From contig CADCWB010000162.1 in the NCBI GenBank assembly GCA_902806295.1, positions 1 through 7,016 of the forward strand: a DNA stretch of 7,016 nt, written 5' to 3'. The notes under the pieces were generated by a model. It saw only the letters and a list, made by a program, of their open reading frames with translations. It ran no database searches and was not told the origin of the DNA. Below are positions 1-5,502 of this stretch, in pieces. The DNA is from an uncultured Sphingomonas sp. Its GTDB lineage: Bacteria; Pseudomonadota; Alphaproteobacteria; Sphingomonadales; Sphingomonadaceae. The position numbers were made by a program, and so were the translations under genes. Numbering within the stretch: position 1 is the stretch's first letter; each line of letters begins with the position of its first letter.

Positions 1-353
1 CCGGCCACGCCGCGCGCGGGGTGAGCGGGGCGCCGGGTGCCTCACCCAGCAACCTATCGCTAGGGGCGGGAGCACGCAGCCGCGCGCAGCTGCTGGCGGC
101 CTTTCCTCGCGCAATCCTCGTCACCGAGCTGATTGGGCAGGGGGTGAATGGGGTGACGGGCGATTACTCGCGCGGCGCGTCGGGGTTCCTCGTCGAGGGC
201 GGCGAAATCGTGCGGCCGGTGGCGGAGATCACGGTCGCGTCCAACCTCAAGGAGATGTTCGCCACTCTAGAGCCGGGGAGCGACTTGGAGCTGCGCCGCG
301 GGATCGACGCGCCGACGCTGCTTATTCCGGAGATGACGGTGGCGGCGGGCTGA
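1..353 (+). CDS. pmbA: PmbA/TldE metalloprotease subunit, C-terminal part (5' end outside window)
   Basis: This is the C-terminal ~117 residues of a PmbA (TldE) protein. The frame is open from the left edge (first whole codon at position 3, reading GHARG) to TGA at 351-353, so the true start lies upstream; the GTG at 21 is only an internal codon. The recognisable family block is TELIGQGVNGVTGDYSRGAS, followed by a G-F-x-V-E-x-GEI segment, the EITVASNLKEMF motif and the terminal LLIPEMTVAAG. This pattern is that of TldE/PmbA and not TldD, which carries different C-terminal motifs. In characterised bacteria TldD and TldE form a heterodimeric zinc protease in the cytosol that trims unfolded peptides, including microcin B17 precursor and the CcdA antitoxin. 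The zinc site belongs to TldD, which is not in the window. The last 32 bp overlap the convergent CoA-binding protein gene. Confidence 0.93.
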   Translation, partial: GHAARGVSGAPGASPSNLSLGAGARSRAQLLAAFPRAILVTELIGQGVNGVTGDYSRGASGFLVEGGEIVRPVAEITVASNLKEMFATLEPGSDLELRRGIDAPTLLIPEMTVAAG

Positions 354-765
354 CGCGAAGCCGCGCGGCGTCGATCCTGATGCAACGGTCCATTACGACC
401 TGCAGCCCGGCGGCCTCGGCTCTGGCGGCCGCTTCCTCGTTGATTACCCCGAGCTGCAGCCAGACTGCCTTGGCACCGGCGGCAATGGCCTGATCGACCG
501 CTTCGCCGGCAGCGGCCGGTCGGCGGAAGATGTTCACGATATCGATCGGCTCGCCGATCTGGCCGAGGTCGTGCCAGACATATTCGCCGTGGAGGTGCTC
601 GCCGGTGATCTGCGGGTTGACCGGCAACACGCGCCATCCCCGATCGGCCATATACTTCGCGACGCCATAGCTCGGGCGATCGGGGCGATCGGAGGCGCCG
701 ATCACGGCGATGGTGCGGCTGTTCGCCAGCAGTGCGGCAAGGTCCTGGTCGGAGGTCAGGGGCAT
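322..765 (-). CDS. CoA-binding (YccU/CoA_binding_2 type) Rossmann-fold protein
   Basis: This 147-residue cytosolic protein consists of a single CoA-binding Rossmann domain. Visible motifs are the nucleotide-binding loop VIGASDRPDRPSYGV (residues 21-35), VNP (49-51), VNIFRRP (77-83), the VWLQLGVINEEA segment (101-112) and the conserved DRCIRID near residues 126-132. The family resembles the CoA-binding domain of succinyl-CoA synthetase alpha; its cellular role is not established. ATG 763-765 is the natural start: the loop lies about 20 residues in, as usual, and GAGG lies 4 nt upstream. The gene starts 14 bp after the mrp stop on the same strand, so the two are probably co-transcribed. The tail after residue 136 (VSPPPPSSPE) is proline/serine-rich, looks unlike the conserved domain and covers the antisense overlap with pmbA, so it may be a run-on extension. 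Confidence 0.9.
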   Translation of the reverse strand: MPLTSDQDLAALLANSRTIAVIGASDRPDRPSYGVAKYMADRGWRVLPVNPQITGEHLHGEYVWHDLGQIGEPIDIVNIFRRPAAAGEAVDQAIAAGAKAVWLQLGVINEEAAARAEAAGLQVVMDRCIRIDAARLRVSPPPPSSPE

Positions 766-779
766 GGGGCCTCAACCCG

Positions 780-1733
780 TCAGGCGGCGGCGGTATCCAG
801 CGAAGCGAGCAGCTTTTCGGCAAGCAGGCGGAAGGTGTCCGCAGCGGGACCGGTGCCACCGGCTGGTGGCTGCCCAGCGTCGGAAGCTTCGCGCAGAGTG
901 GCGGACAGCGGCAGCCGGCCGAGGAACGGAATGCCGAGCTCCGCCGCCGCCGTCTCCGCGCCGCCGCTGCCGAACGGGTCCGACGGCTGACCGCAATGGG
1001 GACAGTCGTAGCCGGCCATGTTCTCAATCAGGCCCAGGATCGGCACGGACAGCTTGCGAAACAGGTCTACGGCACGGGTCGCGTCGATCAGGCTGAGATC
1101 TTGCGGGGTCGAGACGATCACCGCGCCGGCCGGTCGCGACTTCTGCAGCAGCGACAACTGAACGTCGCCGGTACCGGGCGGCAGATCGACGATCAGCAGA
1201 TCGCGGTCGACCCAATCGCCCTCGACCAACTGGGTCAGCGCGCCCGACGCCATCGGCCCGCGCCAGGCGAGGGCATGGCCTTCGCTGACGAGCTGGCCGA
1301 CGGAGAGTAGCTTGATGCCGTGCGCGTCGACCGGGATCAGCTGCTTGCCGCGCGCTTCGGGGCGTTCGGAGGTGCCGAGCAGCGTGGGCTGGGACGGACC
1401 GTAGATGTCGGCGTCAATCATCCCGACCTTGTGGCCAAGTCGGGCAAGCGCCACCGCGAGGTTGGTCGAAACGGTGGACTTGCCCACCCCGCCCTTGCCG
1501 CTGCCGACCGCGATCAGCTTCGGGCCGCGCTTGGCGGCCGTCAGGGCGACCCGGACTTCGCGCACTTGTGAGAGGCCGGACGCCTGCGCCTTAAGGCGCT
1601 GCTCGAACGCGGACCGTTCCGCCTCCGCCAAGCCACTGGCGTCCGCCACCACCGTCGCGACACCGTCGGCGAGACGCGCGGAACGGATGCGCGCGCCGTC
1701 CGGGCCTTGCCGCAGAAGCTCCTCAATCGTCAT
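780..1733 (-). CDS. mrp: Mrp/ApbC family P-loop ATPase, Fe-S cluster carrier
   Basis: The gene encodes 317 residues. A short N-terminal MIP18/DUF59-like region (about 1-65) precedes a deviant Walker A P-loop GKGGVGKS (79-86) with the signature lysines K80 and K85. MIDADIYGPS (105-114) is the switch region, and LLIVDLPPGTGD (179-190) the Walker B region. ENMAGYDCPHCG (237-248) holds the C244-x-x-C247 pair that bridges the cluster at the dimer interface in this family. Mrp/ApbC proteins are cytosolic ATPases that bind and hand on 4Fe-4S clusters to apo-proteins. The frame stays open much further upstream (to about 2159), but that stretch is antisense to hflK and has no family similarity. ATG 1731-1733 gives the expected N-terminus MTIEELL; only a weak TAGG sits 9 nt before it. 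The DUF59-like part is shorter than usual and I do not see its typical DP motif. The CoA-binding gene follows 14 bp downstream. Confidence 0.95.
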   Translation of the reverse strand: MTIEELLRQGPDGARIRSARLADGVATVVADASGLAEAERSAFEQRLKAQASGLSQVREVRVALTAAKRGPKLIAVGSGKGGVGKSTVSTNLAVALARLGHKVGMIDADIYGPSQPTLLGTSERPEARGKQLIPVDAHGIKLLSVGQLVSEGHALAWRGPMASGALTQLVEGDWVDRDLLIVDLPPGTGDVQLSLLQKSRPAGAVIVSTPQDLSLIDATRAVDLFRKLSVPILGLIENMAGYDCPHCGQPSDPFGSGGAETAAAELGIPFLGRLPLSATLREASDAGQPPAGGTGPAADTFRLLAEKLLASLDTAAA

Positions 1734-1766
1734 GGGCGCGGACCTAGGCGCGCGTCCCCGCCCACG

Positions 1767-1781
1767 CAATCGTGGCGATTG
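1767..1781. repeat. 15-bp perfect dyad in the mrp/hflK divergent promoter region
   Basis: The sequence is CAATCG-TGG-CGATTG, two perfect 6-bp arms around a 3-bp spacer. It lies 33 bp before the mrp start and 49 bp before the hflK start. Its length and symmetry suit a dimeric transcription factor, and the position would allow control of both directions. An adjacent 8-bp palindrome, GGGCGCCC, occupies 1786-1793 but is more likely to arise by chance at this G+C content. I do not recognise the dyad as the site of a named regulator. Confidence 0.35.
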
Positions 1782-1795
1782 TTCCGGGCGCCCAC

Positions 1796-1823
1796 TGTTT
1801 TTCCCAGCGCCCGCTTCTATATC
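1796..1823 (+). promoter_or_regulatory. Candidate hflK promoter with -10-like TATATC
   Basis: TATATC at 1818-1823 is the only AT-rich box in the gap that resembles a -10 element. At a spacing of 16 bp upstream lies TGTTTT (1796-1801), a poor -35. The stretch TCTATATCTG (1816-1825) also comes within one base of the -10 pattern I recall for alphaproteobacterial heat-shock sigma factor RpoH (CYTATNTNNG), which would suit hflKC, but its -35 TTG is not clearly present. A start site 7-8 nt after the box would fall at or next to the hflK ATG. Confidence 0.3.
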
Positions 1824-1830
1824 TGCGACC

Positions 1831-2952
1831 ATGAGCATTATTCCGGGGTGGGCCGCCAAAGCACGAGGCCTGTTGGCGGACAGCAAGGGGCCATGGGGTC
1901 CGAGCAGCGGCGGCAGCGGTAGTGCCGGCGAGTCCAGCAGCGGCGAGCCACCGCGCAAGACCGGCGGCAGCCCGTGGGGCGACGGTGCACCGCGGCGCCC
2001 GACCGGCCCGACCATGGGCAATGTGACCAGCTTGGACGAGTGGCTGCGTCGTGGACGAGCGCGGTTCGGCGGTCCCGCCGGCACCGGTCGCGGACCGAAC
2101 CGCTCGCTGATCTGGTGGGGCCTGGCGGCCTTCGTGCTGCTGTGGCTGCTGTTCACCACGGTTCACCGGATCGCGCCGGAGGAGCGGGGCGTGGTCACTC
2201 AGCTCGGCCGCTACAGCCGCACGCTTGGCCCGGGTATCGGCATCACCCTGCCGTCGCCGCTTGAGCGGGTGCAAAAGGTGGATGTGGAGAACATCCGCAA
2301 CATCGACCTCGGCTCGGCTGCCGAAGAAACGCTGATGCTGACTGGCGACCAGAACATCATCGACATCGCCTACTCGGTGCGCTGGAACATCCGCGATCCG
2401 GAACTCTACCTATTCGAACTGCAGAACCCTGACGAGACAATCCAGCAGGTGGCCGAAAGCGCCATGCGCGCTGCGCTCAGCACAGTTACGCTCGACCAGG
2501 CGATCGGGCAGAAGCGCGGCGAGATCGAGGCGCGGGTGCAAGAAACGATGCAGCGGATCCTCGACAGCTATCGTGCCGGGGTGCTGCTGCAAGGCGTGGC
2601 GATCAAGCAGGCCGATCCGCCTGCCGCCGTGAACGACGCCTTCAAGGAAGTCAGCGCCGCTCAGCAGGAAGCCCAGAGCTACATCAACCAGGCCAGCGCC
2701 TACTCGCTGCAGCTGCGGCAAAAGGCGCAGGGCGAGGCGGGCGCGTTTGACCGGATTTACGAACAATATCGGCTGGCCCCGGAGGTAACTCGCCGCCGCA
2801 TGTATTACGAGACCATGGAGCGCGTGCTGAAGAACGTCGATAAAACCATCGTCGAGGCACCGGGCGTGACGCCTTACCTGCCGCTGCCGCAGGCCGGTCG
2901 CGGAGCCGCCACGACCCCGCCCGCCGCTCAGCAGGGAGGACAGGCGCGATGA
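1831..2952 (+). CDS. hflK: HflK, FtsH protease modulator (SPFH/band 7 membrane protein)
   Basis: The gene encodes 373 residues. The cytoplasmic N-terminus (1-90) is Gly/Ser/Pro-rich around the GPWG motif (20-23). A single transmembrane helix spans about 92-111 (SLIWWGLAAFVLLWLLFTTV), and the SPFH/band 7 domain follows from VHRIAPEERGVV (111-122) to about 290, with TLMLTGDQNIIDI (167-179) and the VAIKQADPPAAVNDAF block (256-271). A helical stretch (274-340) and a Pro/Ala/Gln-rich tail complete it. HflK pairs with HflC in the inner membrane, their large periplasmic parts forming a cage that encloses FtsH and restrains its access to membrane substrates. The frame is open far upstream (to 1405), but that is antisense to mrp; ATG 1831 matches the usual N-terminus. 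No Shine-Dalgarno sequence precedes it. The stop overlaps the hflC start as ATGA. Confidence 0.96.
   Translation: MSIIPGWAAKARGLLADSKGPWGPSSGGSGSAGESSSGEPPRKTGGSPWGDGAPRRPTGPTMGNVTSLDEWLRRGRARFGGPAGTGRGPNRSLIWWGLAAFVLLWLLFTTVHRIAPEERGVVTQLGRYSRTLGPGIGITLPSPLERVQKVDVENIRNIDLGSAAEETLMLTGDQNIIDIAYSVRWNIRDPELYLFELQNPDETIQQVAESAMRAALSTVTLDQAIGQKRGEIEARVQETMQRILDSYRAGVLLQGVAIKQADPPAAVNDAFKEVSAAQQEAQSYINQASAYSLQLRQKAQGEAGAFDRIYEQYRLAPEVTRRRMYYETMERVLKNVDKTIVEAPGVTPYLPLPQAGRGAATTPPAAQQGGQAR
2933..2940 (+). promoter_or_regulatory. Strong ribosome binding site of hflC
   Basis: AGGGAGGA ends 8 nt before ATG 2949, inside the last codons of hflK. It fixes the hflC start and, with the ATGA overlap, indicates coupled, near-equal synthesis of HflK and HflC. 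The contrast with hflK, which has no such site, is notable. Confidence 0.75.
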
Positions 2953-3818
2953 TCGACGCCATTGTCCGCCGTCCGATCCTGGCCGGCTTCATCGCTCTGT
3001 TCGTGCTGATCACCATCTTCTCGAGCGTGGCGATCGTACCTGAAACGCGGCAGGCGCTGATCACCCGCTTCGGCAAGCCGGTGCGGATCCTCAACCGCTA
3101 TCAGCCGAACGAGGCGATCGGCGATCCGGGCGCCGGTCTCGCCTTCCGCCTTCCATTCGCCGAGAACATCGTGTGGATCGACAAGCGGGTGCGCGACGTC
3201 GACATGGATCGGCAGCAGGTGCTGTCGACCGACCAGTTGCGGTTGGAGGTCGACGCCTTCGCCCGCTACCGGGTCGTGGATCCGCTGCGCATGTACATCT
3301 CGGCCCGCTCCGAGGACCGCGTGAGCCAGGCGCTGCGACCGATTCTGGGGTCGGAGCTGCGCAACGAGCTTGGCAAGCGGCCGTTCGCTGCACTGCTGAG
3401 CCCTGAGCGGCAGGGAGTGATGGAAAACATTCGCGTCGGGCTCGACCGGGTGGCGCGTCAGTACGGTGTTCAGATCGTCGACGTGCGCATCAAGCGGGCC
3501 GACCTGCCCGACGGAACGCCGCTGCAAAGCGCGTTTCAGCGGATGCGCACCGCGCGCGAGCAGGAAGCACGCTCGATCCGGGCGGAGGGCGCCAAGCGGG
3601 CCCAGATCATCCGTGCCGAAGCCGATGCGGAAGCCGCGCAGACCTATGCCGCGAGCTTCGGCAAGGATTCGGAATTCTACAATTTCTACCGCGCCATGCA
3701 GAGCTATCAGACCACCTTCCTCAGCGACAATGGCGAGAAGCCCTCGTCGCCGACCACGGTGATCCTGTCGCCGCAGAACGAGTTCCTGAAGGAATTCACT
3801 TCGCCGCAGCGGCGCTGA
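2949..3818 (+). CDS. hflC: HflC, FtsH protease modulator (SPFH/band 7 membrane protein)
   Basis: The gene encodes 289 residues, close to the usual HflC length. One transmembrane helix lies near the N-terminus (about 9-29, beginning RPILAGFIALFVLIT at 8), followed by ETRQALITRFGKPVR (32-46) and the SPFH domain. Later family blocks are VDVRIKRADLPDG (177-189), RMRTAREQEARSIRAEG (198-214), a charged Ala/Glu/Arg coiled-coil stretch to about 235, and FYNFYRAMQSYQTTF (243-257) before a tail with VILSPQNEFLKEF (271-283). It forms the alternating HflK/HflC cage around FtsH in the inner membrane. ATG 2949 overlaps the hflK stop by 4 bp (ATGA) and has a strong ribosome binding site. All expected segments are present, with no truncation. 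Confidence 0.97.
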   Translation: MIDAIVRRPILAGFIALFVLITIFSSVAIVPETRQALITRFGKPVRILNRYQPNEAIGDPGAGLAFRLPFAENIVWIDKRVRDVDMDRQQVLSTDQLRLEVDAFARYRVVDPLRMYISARSEDRVSQALRPILGSELRNELGKRPFAALLSPERQGVMENIRVGLDRVARQYGVQIVDVRIKRADLPDGTPLQSAFQRMRTAREQEARSIRAEGAKRAQIIRAEADAEAAQTYAASFGKDSEFYNFYRAMQSYQTTFLSDNGEKPSSPTTVILSPQNEFLKEFTSPQRR

Positions 3819-3830
3819 TCTTTCTTATTC
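3802..3830 (+). terminator. Possible weak intrinsic terminator at the end of hflC
   Basis: The last hflC codons contain CGCCGCAGCGGCG (3802-3814), which can fold as a 5-bp G+C stem with a CAG loop. It is followed, across the stop codon, by the T-rich run TCTTTCTTATTC (3819-3830). The stem is short and four bases intervene before the T-rich run, so it would be an inefficient terminator; partial read-through into degP is possible. Confidence 0.3.
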
Positions 3831-3847
3831 AAATCGCGTTCAGGCGC

Positions 3848-3878
3848 TTGACCTAGCACCCGTGAACACGGCCAATTC
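3848..3878 (+). promoter_or_regulatory. Candidate degP promoter overlapping a CCGTG-AA-CACGG dyad
   Basis: The 75-bp hflC-degP gap is more AT-rich than its surroundings. TTGACC (3848-3853) is a good -35 match. The -10 is poor, the best options being CCAATT (3872-3877) or CAATTC (3873-3878) at spacings of 18-19 bp. Between them lies the perfect dyad CCGTG-AA-CACGG (3860-3871), placed where a bound regulator would occlude the polymerase. The family often has stress-inducible expression, but I see no recognised RpoE-, RpoH- or EcfG-type site here. Confidence 0.3.
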
Positions 3879-3881
3879 GCA

Positions 3882-3887
3882 AAAGGA
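3882..3887 (+). promoter_or_regulatory. Ribosome binding site of degP
   Basis: AAAGGA ends 6 nt before ATG 3894 and supports that start. An out-of-frame ATG at 3889 lies only 1 nt from the site, too close to be used efficiently. Confidence 0.6.
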
Positions 3888-3893
3888 CATGCA

Positions 3894-5462
3894 ATGACGT
3901 CGCCGAAGGAGTTTTCCAAAGTGCGCTATGCCTATGGTGTCGCGGCAGCCCTGCTGATCGGAGGCACGGCCTTTTCCGTCGCAACCGGACCGGTTGGAGC
4001 CCAGGTCGCCCAGAATGCGCCGTCGCAAATGGCGCCCCGCGCCGGTGCTCCAGGATCGTTTGCCGACCTGTCGGCCCGGCTTCAACCGGCAGTGGTCAAC
4101 ATCTCGACCAAGCAGCGCGTCCCCGTGCGGGCGCAGGGTCGCGATCAGCTGGAAGAGTTCTTCCGTCGTTTCGGCGGTCCGGTCCCGCAGGGGCAAGGCC
4201 AAGGCGGCGGCAGCGAGACGCCGCAGACCCGCGAGTCGGGTTCGCTCGGCTCCGGCTTCATCATCTCGCCCGACGGCTACATCGTCACCAACAACCACCT
4301 GATCCAGGGCGCCGGCGGGACGGGCACGGTTGATCAGGTGACCGTGACCCTGCCTGACCGGCGCGAGTTCCCGGCGCGGATCATCGGCCGGGACCAGCCG
4401 TCCGACTTGGCGCTGCTGAAGATCGAAGGCAACAACCTGCCGTTCGTGAATTGGGGCGACAGCACCCGTTCCCGGGTCGGGGAGTGGGTGGTGGCGATCG
4501 GCAACCCATATGGACTGGGCGGCTCCGTCACCGCGGGCATCATCTCGGCCCTGCATCGCGGCATCACGGGCGCAGGCGCCTATGATCGCTACATCCAGAC
4601 CGACGCCAGCATCAATATGGGTAATAGCGGCGGTCCGATGTTCGACATGGCCGGCAACGTGATCGGCATCAACTCGGCACTGATCTCGCCGACGGGCGCC
4701 AATGTTGGCATCGGCCTCGCCATTCCGGCGGAGCTCGCGCGGCCGGTGATCGACAGCTTGCGCCGCGGCCAGCGCCCGCAGCGCGGATACCTTGGCGTCG
4801 GCCTTCAGCCGTTGGACGAGAATATCGCCGGCAGCCTGGGCTTGCCGAAGGATCGCGGCGAGATTGTCCGGTCGATCGTGCCGGGCGCAGCGGCGGCTCG
4901 TTCGGGCATTCAGCAGGGGGACGTGATCCTGTCGGTCAACGGCCGGGCAGTGACCCCCGATGAGACGGTTTCCTACCTGATCGCCAATACGCAGGTTGGG
5001 GCTCGGGTTCCGGTCGAGGTGATTCGAGGCGGACGCCGGCAGACGGTTCAGGTCACAGTGGCGCAGCGCCCGACCGAGGAGGAACTGGCGCAGCAGCAAG
5101 GCGCTGGCGGCAATGCCTTCCCCGAGAGCGAGGGAAATCAAGCAACTCCGGCTCCGGCCAACCAGGCGCTAGGCCTGTCATTGCAGCCGCTGACGCCGGA
5201 CATCGCGCGGGCGGTGAACCTTCCCGCAACCGCGACTGGGGTTGTGGTGGCCCGGGTCGACCCGAACAGCGATGCGGCCGAGAAGGGCTTCCAGCGGGGC
5301 GACCTGATCATTTCGGTCAATCGTCAGCCGGTGACCGCGCCAGCGCAGGTGCTGGCGCAGGTCGAGGGTGCGCGGCGCTCCGGACGATCCTCGGTGCTGC
5401 TGCTGGTCAAGCGTGGACAGGCGCCCGAGTTCTTCGTGGGCGTCGACATGGCGCGGCAATAA
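3894..5462 (+). CDS. degP: DegP/HtrA (Do family) periplasmic serine endopeptidase
   Basis: The gene encodes 522 residues. A signal peptide is clear: a basic n-region, a hydrophobic core from about 15 to 31, and probable cleavage after GPVGA (residue 36). The trypsin-like domain (about 55-290) has an intact catalytic triad: H135 in VTNNHLI, D171 in DLALLKI and S245 in GNSGGP. PDZ1 spans about 296-390 (RGYLGVGLQPL at its start) and PDZ2 about 425-518, joined by a Gln/Glu/Ala-rich linker (394-424). Two PDZ domains and the length place it with DegP/DegQ/MucD, not with membrane-anchored DegS. The glycine/glutamine-rich loop at 95-115 corresponds to the flexible LA loop. It degrades or refolds misfolded envelope proteins in the periplasm. 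It follows hflC by 75 bp with its own promoter-like sequence, and a hairpin follows its stop by 6 bp. Confidence 0.97.
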   Translation: MTSPKEFSKVRYAYGVAAALLIGGTAFSVATGPVGAQVAQNAPSQMAPRAGAPGSFADLSARLQPAVVNISTKQRVPVRAQGRDQLEEFFRRFGGPVPQGQGQGGGSETPQTRESGSLGSGFIISPDGYIVTNNHLIQGAGGTGTVDQVTVTLPDRREFPARIIGRDQPSDLALLKIEGNNLPFVNWGDSTRSRVGEWVVAIGNPYGLGGSVTAGIISALHRGITGAGAYDRYIQTDASINMGNSGGPMFDMAGNVIGINSALISPTGANVGIGLAIPAELARPVIDSLRRGQRPQRGYLGVGLQPLDENIAGSLGLPKDRGEIVRSIVPGAAAARSGIQQGDVILSVNGRAVTPDETVSYLIANTQVGARVPVEVIRGGRRQTVQVTVAQRPTEEELAQQQGAGGNAFPESEGNQATPAPANQALGLSLQPLTPDIARAVNLPATATGVVVARVDPNSDAAEKGFQRGDLIISVNRQPVTAPAQVLAQVEGARRSGRSSVLLLVKRGQAPEFFVGVDMARQ

Positions 5463-5468
5463 GGCTTA

Positions 5469-5502
5469 GGCTCGCTTCCCTGACCTATCGGGGGAGCGAG
5501 CC
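5469..5502 (+). promoter_or_regulatory. 12-bp-stem hairpin covering the translation start region of the DUF853 gene
   Basis: The left arm (5469-5480, GGCTCGCTTCCC) and right arm (5491-5502, GGGGAGCGAGCC) pair along all 12 positions with a single G-U wobble, around the 10-nt loop TGACCTATCG. The right arm contains the only Shine-Dalgarno candidate of the next gene, and the stem ends at its TTG start codon. The element begins 6 nt after the degP stop. It has no T-run after it (TTGGCG), so a standard intrinsic terminator is unlikely. A translational control or coupling structure, or a processing site protecting the degP 3' end, fits better. Confidence 0.6.
5491..5496 (+). promoter_or_regulatory. 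Ribosome binding site of the DUF853 gene, inside the hairpin
   Basis: GGGGAG lies 6 nt before TTG 5503 and is the evidence for that unusual start codon. Every base of it is paired in the predicted hairpin. The in-frame TAG at 5467-5469 rules out any start further upstream, and no ATG or GTG lies between that stop and 5503. Confidence 0.55.

Noticed and set aside
164..1027. Long leftward open frame across pmbA, the CoA-binding gene and mrp
   Set aside because: Arg/Pro/Ser-rich translation with no family similarity; it is a high-G+C shadow of three well-supported genes.
1763..1785. Possible EcfG-type general-stress promoter facing mrp (GGAAC followed by CGTG on the minus strand)
   Set aside because: The spacing is 14 nt instead of 16-17 and the -10 is CGTG, not CGTT.
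1405..1830. In-frame upstream extension of hflK
   Set aside because: It lies antisense to the start of mrp and its translation is not HflK-like; the ATG at 1831 gives the normal N-terminus.
1734..2159. In-frame upstream extension of mrp on the minus strand
   Set aside because: It is antisense to hflK, Pro/Arg-rich, and gives no better N-terminal domain.
3889..3897. Two-codon upstream frame ATG-CAA-TGA overlapping the degP start
   Set aside because: Its ATG lies only 1 nt from the ribosome binding site, whereas degP ATG is 6 nt away; most likely coincidental.
3840..5141. 433-codon frame antisense to degP
   Set aside because: Translation is rich in His, Arg and Ala with no domain; degP on the other strand is unmistakable with an intact catalytic triad.
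5469..5502. Intrinsic terminator of degP
   Set aside because: The stem is strong but is followed by TTGGCG with no T-run; kept instead as a translation-start hairpin.
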